Source of the DNA: an uncultured Collinsella sp.
GTDB lineage: Bacteria; Actinomycetota; Coriobacteriia; Coriobacteriales; Coriobacteriaceae
Assembly (NCBI GenBank): GCA_900754435.1
Contig: CAAECT010000014.1
Coordinates: 1-5,126, forward strand
Reading direction: 5' to 3'
Length of the DNA stretch: 5,126 nucleotides
Shown: positions 1 to 4,114 of the stretch, piece by piece
How positions within the stretch are numbered: position 1 is the stretch's first letter
How the letters are laid out: the number at the start of each line of letters is the position of its first letter
Notes under the pieces: generated by a model
Databases searched by the model: none
What the model saw: the letters and a program-made list of their open reading frames with translations, nothing else
What the model was told of the DNA's origin: nothing
Program-made: the position numbers and the translations under genes

Positions 1-1
1 G

Positions 2-901
2 AAGCACTATCCGCATCAACAAGTGATTCTCGCGCTGCACGAAGAAAGCGATAAGGCGGGAAAACGCTATGCAGTGCACATGGCGATTAACCGCACGGAT
101 CTTTTGACGGGCAAGCGTTGCGAGACGGGTGGGCGACGCGGAAAGTACGAACGCGCTGCGTGGGTCCGTGAAATGGACGAGGCTTGGAATCTTACTCAAC
201 TTGAAAAGGGAAAGAAGAATTCGAAAATTCGTGATCGTCAGCCGCGCGACACAGAAAAGGAAATCATCGGTCGCGGTGAGTACAGTTATAAAAACAATCT
301 GCGCGAGCTGATCCATATCGCGATCGACGAAGGTCGCCCAAAGAACATGGAGCAGTTCAAAAAACTACTTGCATCGTGGGGCGTAGACATTTTCATCAAG
401 AACAATCGAGTCTACGCGACCGATCTCGATATCAAAGAAGCCGGCAATCCGAAGTGCACTTTCAACCTGACTCGTCTTGACGGGCGCTTCGCGTTGAAGT
501 CATTGCAGACGGCTTTCGAAAATAACGTGAGGGAAGCCGAACGAGCGCTGCCGTACGAGAGACGCTGTGAGATTTACATCCAACGACTCAAGAAAGCGTA
601 CTCGGCGTGGGTCGAGCAGGCGAAAGCGAGCAAGGGCGTGGCCTACAACGCATTTCCTAAATTCGTTGCCCCGAAGTGCGATGAAGACCTGCTCGAAGAT
701 CCCGCCGTACGCGATGAACTTCTTGCCCGTCGTGGTTACGCAAGGGAGATTCGCAACCGTTACGCCGGCGCCGTCCCCGATGCCGGCGACGATCGCGTCC
801 GCGCCGCGGGCCAGGCACATGGAGGAAGCTCCGCATCGCGACAGATGGACGATCGCGTTATCGGCCGTGGTGATTTCTCACGTGGTGACACGCCTCGCTA
901 G
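2..901 (+). CDS. Relaxase / mobilization nuclease, C-terminal part (5' end outside window)
   Basis: The reading frame is open to the left edge, so this is the 3' part of a larger gene. A GTG at 23 is an internal valine, not a start. The first residues read HYPHQQVILALHEESDK followed by YAVHMAIN, which matches the metal-binding motif III of MobA/VirD2-type relaxases (His at 38-40, Asp at 50-52, His at 77-79, Asn at 89-91). Relaxases nick one strand at oriT and stay covalently attached to it during conjugative transfer; the catalytic tyrosine and oriT would lie upstream. Downstream, the segment from roughly residue 95 to 175 of the visible part (NNLRELI..., a short alpha/beta stretch with GVDIFIKNNRVYATDLD, then TRLDGRFALKSLQTAF) resembles the post-nuclease domain of this family as I remember it. 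The last ~45 residues are low-complexity and charged. One oddity is that the usual HxH pair appears as AVH. The family call is fairly secure; the exact MOB class is not. Confidence 0.82.
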   Translation, partial: KHYPHQQVILALHEESDKAGKRYAVHMAINRTDLLTGKRCETGGRRGKYERAAWVREMDEAWNLTQLEKGKKNSKIRDRQPRDTEKEIIGRGEYSYKNNLRELIHIAIDEGRPKNMEQFKKLLASWGVDIFIKNNRVYATDLDIKEAGNPKCTFNLTRLDGRFALKSLQTAFENNVREAERALPYERRCEIYIQRLKKAYSAWVEQAKASKGVAYNAFPKFVAPKCDEDLLEDPAVRDELLARRGYAREIRNRYAGAVPDAGDDRVRAAGQAHGGSSASRQMDDRVIGRGDFSRGDTPR

Positions 902-1000
902 GGTTGAACTGCCTGTCGTCGGGGCGGAGTAAAAACGCTCGTGCCTCGGCGATGCGGCGAGGGCGGCGTCTAGTACCGTAGTATTATGTTTCCGCAGGTA

Positions 1001-1054
1001 GATAGCTAAAAATTTGATAACCCGCCCGCCGTTAAGACGGGCGGGCGTGCTATC
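1001..1054. promoter_or_regulatory. Nested inverted repeat with GC-rich core hairpin (terminator-like on the minus strand)
   Basis: The inner arms CCCGCCCG (1021-1028) and CGGGCGGG (1038-1045) form a very stable hairpin. The outer arms GATAGC (1001-1006) and GCTATC (1049-1054) are also perfectly complementary. Read on the minus strand, the core hairpin is followed by a T-rich tail (complement of 1009-1020), so it could terminate leftward transcription. On the plus strand no T-run follows. The right outer arm overlaps a possible extended -10 element, so the repeat could also act as an operator or insulator in front of the candidate sRNA. Confidence 0.5.
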
Positions 1055-1056
1055 AT
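1048..1056 (+). promoter_or_regulatory. Possible extended -10 promoter (TGcTATCAT) for the candidate sRNA
   Basis: TG at 1048-1049, one base, then TATCAT (5 of 6 matches to TATAAT) forms an extended -10 element. No good -35 hexamer is visible; the corresponding position falls in the GC-rich hairpin. Transcription would start near 1062-1064, exactly where the first stem of the downstream hairpin series begins. The prediction rests on sequence match only. Confidence 0.35.
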
Positions 1057-1164
1057 CGAGGTTGTTCCAGCGGTGGTACCAACACCGTGGAACCGCGTAG
1101 AGTGAGGTACCAACTCAACATCTACACCGTCAGACGCTTAAACCACAAGCCATCTGACAACTCC

Positions 1165-1193
1165 ATTTTATCCAGACCAGCAGGTCAGGACAA
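1165..1193 (-). promoter_or_regulatory. Possible minus-strand promoter antisense to the candidate sRNA
   Basis: Read on the minus strand, TTGTCC (1188-1193) and TAAAAT (1165-1170) are separated by exactly 17 bp, matching a sigma-70-type -35/-10 pair (4/6 and 5/6). A transcript would run leftward across H3 to H1 and reach the GC-rich hairpin at 1021-1045 with its T-rich tail. That would give an antisense RNA of roughly 140-150 nt. The hexamers coincide with stem H4, so the match may be fortuitous. Confidence 0.3.
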
Positions 1194-1222
1194 CACGGAG
1201 AAGTAGATAAGAGAAAAAACGG

Positions 1223-1246
1223 AACCTCCTCACCGGGAGGTTTTTT
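1223..1246 (+). terminator. Intrinsic terminator
   Basis: AACCTCC (1223-1229), a 6-nt loop and GGAGGTT (1236-1242) make a perfect 7-bp stem running into six T residues (1241-1246). An A-run upstream (about 1214-1219) gives a second, weaker T-run on the minus strand, so the site may work in both directions. It closes the candidate sRNA. Confidence 0.8.
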
Positions 1247-1830
1247 CATATCGACCGGGCGTGTGACATATGCCGTTCCCGGTCGGCACGGGTTTAGGAC
1301 CCGTTCAAAAAGGTAGCCAATGGCTCGAATAACCGGAGACTGAGCTGTACAGGTTCATTGCCCCGTCTCTGCGGAGACTTCGACGGGGGTAGTGCCCTCC
1401 ATGTGACCCCTGCGCCGCCTCGGCCCTTCTGGGCGGGGACGACGTGCCGGATTCAGAGCGATTGTCCTGCTGGAAAACTGCAGGAAAGTAGGCGAGTAGC
1501 CGAAGATCAGGAGTTGGTTGGATAGCCGTGTGGCAACACACGTGTCGCGGTGAGAAGCCGCAACGTCAAGCAAAGAGGATTGCGATGAGCATGCAGCCGT
1601 GACGGATTCTGAGCCCCACCCCGGGTCCCGCCATGTACGGGGGCGCCGGTGAGGACGGCCGGCGCGTTTAAACGAACGGTCCGGATGCATGGGCGTAGCC
1701 ATGCGGAGTCCCGCGAGATCGTCGAGCAAAAGGCCAAGGGGCGGGTGAGGTTTTCCCAGCTGCAATGCTGGTTTCGAAGATTTAGGGAGGGTCCACGATT
1801 GTGCCCAAACTCTGTGGATACTCCACCGCC
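1247..1830 (+). other. Gene-free, hairpin-dense region: candidate large structured RNA
   Basis: No frame on either strand gives a protein I can support; the longer frames are arginine/proline/serine-rich and lack a ribosome site. Instead there is a series of perfect short stems: 1252-1259/1278-1285 (8 bp), 1288-1293/1299-1304, 1361-1367/1382-1388 with an inner TCT/AGA, 1465-1470/1480-1485, 1527-1532/1537-1542 closed by a GCAA (GNRA) tetraloop, 1547-1550/1558-1561, 1643-1649/1659-1665, 1687-1692/1699-1704, 1756-1760/1767-1771 and 1814-1818/1822-1826. Several loops and joints on the plus strand are A/G-rich (for example around 1473-1478, 1485-1488, 1551-1557), so a plus-strand RNA is more likely. 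It begins just after a terminator. Group II intron remnant, GOLLD/ROOL-type large RNA, or an unknown RNA are all possible; I see no domain V or reverse transcriptase. Confidence 0.45.
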
Positions 1831-2219
1831 TAACAATCCGACCGGCAAGCCCATTAGACCTCGCGATCAGTTATCACAACCAGCAAGCCATCAGCGCGAG
1901 GCGTACCAGCTGTCAGCCCTCAGCGCCGGCCTCGCTCCGCTCACCGGGCGATTGCCTGCACGTGGCTGTAAACCTACAATTCGACTATGTGAAGATGTAA
2001 AAAGAGATATATAAATCAGCGAGCTCCGCGAGCGGACCATAGGTGCCGTCAGGCACCGCATCAAAAGCGATTCGCATTCATTTCGGAATGCATGTCGCGG
2101 TTCTTTCTAGGAATACGCACGAGAAAGGGCCGAACTGAAGTGTCTGGCCGGACGCCAATTGTCCGGGAACTGCTTCGGATTCGACCCTCTTCTACTTTAC
2201 TTCCATGGCCATGTGAAGG
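1831..2219. other. Non-coding stretch with AT-rich island and hairpin cluster
   Basis: No supported gene. Around 1874-1940 a 7-bp pair (GCGAGGC / GCCTCGC) can close a larger stem. An AT-rich island at about 1996-2018 (including ATATATAAAT) breaks the GC-rich background and could be a promoter or melting site. Three clean hairpins follow: GGTGCC/GGCACC (2042-2057), GCGA + GCATTC with GAATGC + TCGC (2067-2098), and CCGGAC/GTCCGG (2148-2166). None is followed by a T-run, so they are not typical terminators. They may continue the structured RNA to the left or be protein-binding sites. Confidence 0.4.
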
Positions 2220-2498
2220 CTAGTACTCCTTAACCGGATGCTTCTTACCGAAACCACCGTCGATACCGAAGTGACAGAGCATGTCGATAGCGCGAAGATG
2301 CTCGGCGATGGCAGTTGCAATCTGGGTATCAATCTCGCTGTCATGGTCGTTAAGGCCGCGGACCGCGCTGTCTGCATCCATAAAGGCCCTGATCGCTTGA
2401 TTGAACTGAACCTTGAAAGCATCGACCTTCTCAACTGCTGCAGCTCGCTGGGCCATTTCATGTTCGAGTCGTTGAACGATTTCCCGTGCGTCGCTCAT
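2220..2498 (-). CDS. Small helical hypothetical protein (92 aa)
   Basis: I do not recognise this protein. The start ATG (complement of 2496-2498) is preceded by AGGAAAGG with 7-nt spacing, a good ribosome site, which supports the frame over the overlapping open frames. Residues 3-45 (REIVQRLEHEMAQRAAAVEK...) look like an amphipathic, probably coiled-coil helix rich in Glu, Gln and Ala. A second helix spans about 52-75, and the tail is short and basic-polar (GKKHPVKEY). There is no signal peptide, membrane segment or catalytic motif. It is likely cytosolic and possibly oligomeric. It is transcribed leftward, toward the hairpin cluster, and an inverted repeat lies about 45-70 bp upstream of its start. 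Setting beside relaxase, antitoxin and recombinase suggests an accessory protein of the mobile element. Confidence 0.65.
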   Translation of the reverse strand: MSDAREIVQRLEHEMAQRAAAVEKVDAFKVQFNQAIRAFMDADSAVRGLNDHDSEIDTQIATAIAEHLRAIDMLCHFGIDGGFGKKHPVKEY

Positions 2499-2543
2499 GG
2501 CTATTCCTTTCCTCGCGGGATGTTCAACCTACTGTATCGCACT

Positions 2544-2567
2544 GTGCGGACACGGTTTTCTCCGCAC
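2544..2567. repeat. Inverted repeat upstream of the 92-aa gene
   Basis: GTGCGGA (2544-2550) and TCCGCAC (2561-2567) are perfect 7-bp arms around a 10-bp spacer. They lie about 46-69 bp ahead of the start codon of the leftward 92-aa gene, a position typical of a repressor site or a leader hairpin. Nothing in the sequence tells which. Confidence 0.45.
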
Positions 2568-2810
2568 GGCGGCAAGCTCGACGAAGCGGCAGGTAAACGG
2601 CTTACTGTAATCGTAAATACAGACCCGAAAAGGAATGCCTGGATACCAGTTAGGGGCATCTGCTTTCAGGCGCCTTAAAACGCATCTGGTGAGGTCGATT
2701 TTTCGGCCTTGAACTGTGCGGCGGCACTTTGAGGTGCTTTGGGCGCGCCCTTAAGCTGTGCTTGCACCTACCAGCACGTGAAACATTTTGACGGTAATTC
2801 GTGAAACAGA

Positions 2811-2876
2811 TTGCGGAACTATCGCTCCAACGGGCACTGCCACCGCTCAACGCGAGCGATCGGCTTGGCACCGCAA
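2811..2876. repeat. Nested inverted repeat just beyond the antitoxin stop
   Basis: Outer arms TTGCGG (2811-2816) and CCGCAA (2871-2876) and inner arms ATCGCTC (2821-2827) and GAGCGAT (2854-2860) are perfectly complementary. They give 13 paired positions with unequal gaps (4 and 10 bases). It lies 5 bp from the stop of the antitoxin gene. There is no T-run at either side, so it is a weak terminator candidate. It could be an mRNA-stabilising hairpin or a recombination scar. Confidence 0.4.
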
Positions 2877-2880
2877 ACAG

Positions 2881-3108
2881 CTACTCGTCCTTCATGGCCA
2901 TATACATGGCGTCGGCCATTGAGTAGCGGGTATCGTCATCTTCCATCAGTGCTTCGTTGAATGCCTCGATGTCCACCATGTCCTCGACTTTCTCAAGAGC
3001 GGCCCTTCTCACGAACTCGGAAAAGGACATGTTTGAGATGTTCGCATGGGCCTGAATCAAAGCCATTTCGCTCTCATCGAACTCGACCGCAATCTCGCAT
3101 ATCCCCAT
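2881..3108 (-). CDS. RelB/DUF6290-like ribbon-helix-helix antitoxin (orphan)
   Basis: This is a 75-aa protein. The frame could extend to 3273, but the ATG at 3106-3108 is chosen because GGAGAGG sits 2 nt upstream on the minus strand and because the conserved domain starts here. Residues 4-10 (CEIAVEF) fit the DNA-binding beta strand, DESEMALIQAHANISN helix A, and SFSEFVRRAALEKVED helix B of a MetJ/Arc/CopG fold. This is the pattern of DUF6290/RelB antitoxins, which bind their own operator through the N-terminus and neutralise a RelE-type mRNA interferase through the C-terminus. The C-terminal part (DIEAFNEALMEDDDTRYSMADAMYMAMKDE) begins like the family but ends unlike it. No toxin gene follows within about 380 bp, which is unusual since the toxin is normally immediately downstream. 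It may act in trans, be a toxin-less remnant, or serve as a regulator. The promoter and operator are visible upstream. Confidence 0.75.
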   Translation of the reverse strand: MGICEIAVEFDESEMALIQAHANISNMSFSEFVRRAALEKVEDMVDIEAFNEALMEDDDTRYSMADAMYMAMKDE

Positions 3109-3151
3109 GGCCTCTCCAATCAATGCCGGCGACTGGACTGTGCTGGCACAC

Positions 3152-3179
3152 ATCTTATTGTTTAAGTTAAACGTCTCAA
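3152..3179 (-). promoter_or_regulatory. Predicted antitoxin promoter with operator palindrome in the spacer
   Basis: On the minus strand TTGAGA (3174-3179, 5/6 to the -35 consensus) and TAAGAT (3152-3157) are 16 bp apart. Between them lies a perfect 6+1+6 palindrome, GTTTAA-g-TTAAAC (3160-3172). A ribbon-helix-helix protein bound there would block polymerase, so the antitoxin probably represses its own promoter. Initiation would be near 3145, leaving a leader of about 35-40 nt to the ATG. Confidence 0.55.
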
Positions 3180-3193
3180 AACGTATGCCTCTG

Positions 3194-3237
3194 GGCACTC
3201 GAAAATCGAACCCTCGATGCCGTGAACGTCGAGTGCC
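3194..3237. repeat. 44-bp dyad in the divergent spacer (candidate recombinase site)
   Basis: GGCACTCGA (3194-3202) and TCGAGTGCC (3229-3237) are perfect 9-bp inverted arms around a 26-bp centre. Small serine recombinases usually have their crossover or res sites next to their own gene and often repress it through them. The dyad ends 67 bp before the recombinase start, which fits. Its length exceeds the roughly 26-28 bp of a single classical crossover site, so it may be an accessory site or an operator. Confidence 0.45.
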
Positions 3238-3258
3238 AAAACCCAGTGTCAAAACCTC
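3233..3258 (+). repeat. Two tandem 13-bp direct repeats (GTGYCAAAACCYN)
   Basis: GTGCCAAAACCCA (3233-3245) is followed without a gap by GTGTCAAAACCTC (3246-3258). A related copy, GTCTCAAAACG, lies at 3173-3183. The first repeat overlaps the right arm of the 44-bp dyad. Such same-phase repeats suggest protein binding, by the recombinase or by a plasmid protein. Confidence 0.4.
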
Positions 3259-3266
3259 CGCGTCAA

Positions 3267-3278
3267 TTCCCATGGGAA
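3267..3278. promoter_or_regulatory. 12-bp palindrome upstream of the recombinase
   Basis: TTCCCATGGGAA is a perfect palindrome ending 26 bp before the recombinase start and 15 bp before its ribosome site. It would fall in the leader or around the -10 region of the recombinase promoter, so it is a possible operator. No convincing -35/-10 pair for the recombinase could be assigned. Confidence 0.3.
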
Positions 3279-3304
3279 AATCAAATACGAGGCAGGAGGC
3301 TGAA

Positions 3305-3889
3305 ATGACACGTTACGGATATGCTCGCGTGAGCACGAAAGACCAGAGGTTGGACCGCCAGATCGAGGCTCTGGTGAACGCTGGCGTGGCCTATGGCCAT
3401 ATCTACAAGGACAAGGTCACGGGTGCCCAGGACGGCGACCGGACGCAGCAGAAGCGCCTGTTCAAGAAGATGCGGGCGGGCGACGAGGTGGTGGTCGAAT
3501 CCTGGGAGCGCTTGACCAGATCGACCAGGCAGCTGCTCAACTATGACCTTATGTTTCGAAACCTCGGCGTGAAGCTCACGTCCCTGAAACAGCCCGTGGA
3601 TCTAGATACCGCATTCGGGCGCTTCGTGCTTGGCACCCATGCTTGCACCGCGGAACTTGAGCGAGATCTGATCAGGCAACGCCAGGCCGAGGGTATCGCC
3701 GTCAAACGGAGCCACGGCGGCAACGTGGGTGGCAGGCCTCGCACTGCCGGCGTCAAAGCCGATGCCGCAGTAAGGCTCTATCTTGGAGGAGAGACTCCTA
3801 TTTCCGATATTTGCGCTGCGACTGGCGTCTCCAAATCAACGCTGTACCGCATCCTTCGTGAACGCGGATTGGTGGGCGTCAGGAAATAA
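3305..3889 (+). CDS. Small serine recombinase (resolvase/invertase family), 194 aa
   Basis: The frame stays open to 3107, but the ATG at 3305 is preceded by AGGAGG (3294-3299) with 5-nt spacing and starts the conserved domain (TRYGYARVSTKDQ). Catalytic Ser10 sits in ARVST with Arg8; Asp36 and the VTGA turn follow; ERLTRS (68-73) supplies the active-site Arg69 and Arg72, with Glu where most resolvases have Asp. Residues ~103-135 form the long E helix used for dimerisation and DNA contact. GGRP (142-145) marks the arm to the C-terminal helix-turn-helix (about 163-187, ISDICAATGVSKSTLYRILRERG), which recognises the site. Length and order are complete for the Tn3/Hin/Pin class. The enzyme cuts DNA through a phosphoserine link; on a plasmid it would resolve multimers or invert a segment. 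It is divergent from the antitoxin, with dyads in the spacer as likely targets. I cannot tell resolvase from invertase. Confidence 0.92.
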   Translation: MTRYGYARVSTKDQRLDRQIEALVNAGVAYGHIYKDKVTGAQDGDRTQQKRLFKKMRAGDEVVVESWERLTRSTRQLLNYDLMFRNLGVKLTSLKQPVDLDTAFGRFVLGTHACTAELERDLIRQRQAEGIAVKRSHGGNVGGRPRTAGVKADAAVRLYLGGETPISDICAATGVSKSTLYRILRERGLVGVRK

Positions 3890-4064
3890 GTCCGTCTGTC
3901 GTTTCGCGATTTGCCTAATAGGCCCGAGTGCGGCGGCGTTACTATATAAGGGTGCGGTATTTCTCTAACCGAAAACCTGCGTGAACGCATGACTTGAGAC
4001 GCCTTTTTAGAACTCACCGATCGCAGGAAAAAGACAACTCAACAGCGGCCGTGCATTGTTTCCA

Positions 4065-4090
4065 GCCATATGGCATGGCGGAGCCATGCC
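4065..4090. promoter_or_regulatory. Operator-like array of GCCAT/ATGGC half-sites before the RHH protein
   Basis: Four copies of one 5-bp element lie in 23 bp: GCCAT (4065), ATGGC (4070), ATGGC (4075) and GCCAT (4083). They build the 10-bp palindrome GCCATATGGC (4065-4074) and the 8-bp inverted repeat GGCATGGC/GCCATGCC (4072-4090, 3-bp centre). Ribbon-helix-helix repressors typically bind such spaced short half-sites, and the next gene encodes one, so self-regulation is likely. In RNA the second repeat would be a stem-loop 11 nt before the ribosome site, so translational control is the alternative. ACTATATAAG (3941-3950) further upstream is AT-rich but lacks a partner -35. Confidence 0.5.
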
Positions 4091-4114
4091 CGTTGTTGAT
4101 TGGAGTGCCGCATC

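Larger units (their letters stand above)
1062..1246 (+). ncRNA. Candidate small structured RNA with four tandem stem-loops and a terminator
   Basis: This stretch has no plausible ORF but folds into consecutive stems. H1 is 1065-1092 (TTCCA-g-CGGTG paired with CACCG-TGGAA). H2 is 1097-1125 (GTAGA with TCTAC, inner AGT/ACT). H3 is 1129-1158 (GTCAGA and GCTT with AAGC and TCTGAC). H4 is 1171-1190 (TCC-a-GACC with GGTC-a-GGA). An intrinsic terminator at 1223-1246 follows. Single-stranded joints and loops on the plus strand are A-rich, as in structured RNAs, which favours this strand. The H1 and H2 apices both show the self-complementary GGTACC, so loop-loop pairing within or between molecules is possible. 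I do not recognise a known family. It could be an sRNA, a plasmid regulatory RNA, or a leader whose transcript sometimes reads into the structured region beyond. Confidence 0.5.
2499..2880. other. Intergenic region (382 bp) without a supported gene
   Basis: Open frames here lack ribosome sites and look random in composition. It is the place where the toxin partner of the leftward antitoxin would be expected, but no RelE/ParE-like protein is readable in any minus frame. Visible items are an inverted repeat at 2544-2567, the 9-bp palindrome TTACTGTAA (2602-2610), the 10-bp palindrome GGGCGCGCCC (2741-2750), a 9-bp direct repeat CGTGAAACA (2777-2785 and 2800-2808), and a nested inverted repeat at 2811-2876. 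No firm promoter hexamers were found for the 92-aa gene. Confidence 0.5.

Noticed and set aside
1088..1097. TGGAACCGCG, identical to the T-box riboswitch core motif
   Set aside because: There is no recognisable stem I with specifier loop upstream, the terminator is about 125 nt away rather than adjacent, and no aminoacyl-tRNA synthetase or amino-acid gene follows. The motif is largely used up in the stem-H1/H2 junction.
1261..1600. Group II intron 5' end (GTGTG at 1261, after a terminator as in class C introns)
   Set aside because: The GTGTG lies inside an 8-bp hairpin, no domain V hairpin with AGC/GTT catalytic triad was found downstream, and there is no maturase. It is kept only as a possibility for the structured region.
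1355..1765. 136-codon minus-strand open frame
   Set aside because: Composition is Arg/Pro/Ser-rich, it has no ribosome site or recognisable domain, and it overlaps other equally long open frames. It reads as antisense of the hairpin-rich region.
1813..1821. TGTGGATAC, one mismatch from a DnaA box (TGTGGATAA)
   Set aside because: It is a single copy and is part of a 5-bp hairpin (1814-1826). No cluster of boxes or replication gene is nearby. TTATCACAA at 1871 differs too much.
1649..2014. 121-codon plus-strand open frame
   Set aside because: It starts inside a stable hairpin, has no ribosome site and has random-like composition. It spans several stems and a change in base composition.
2174..2190. 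GGATTCGACCC-like T-loop segment, possible tRNA or att remnant
   Set aside because: One base short of a T-arm loop, with no acceptor or anticodon stem on either side.
2238..2678. 146-codon plus-strand open frame over the 92-aa gene
   Set aside because: The minus-strand gene has the better ribosome site and a coherent helical protein. This frame is its complement plus intergenic DNA, and its start lacks a ribosome site.
2650..2871. Possible toxin gene after the antitoxin (73 codons, minus strand)
   Set aside because: The GTG start has no ribosome site and the product (Ser/Arg/Pro-rich) shows none of the RelE/ParE core pattern.
3109..3273. N-terminal extension of the antitoxin frame
   Set aside because: It runs through the predicted promoter and the palindrome, and the RHH domain begins right at the ATG at 3106-3108, which has its own ribosome site.
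3107..3304. N-terminal extension of the recombinase frame
   Set aside because: The extension crosses the divergent promoter region and operator-like repeats, and AGGAGG directly precedes the ATG at 3305, where the conserved domain begins.
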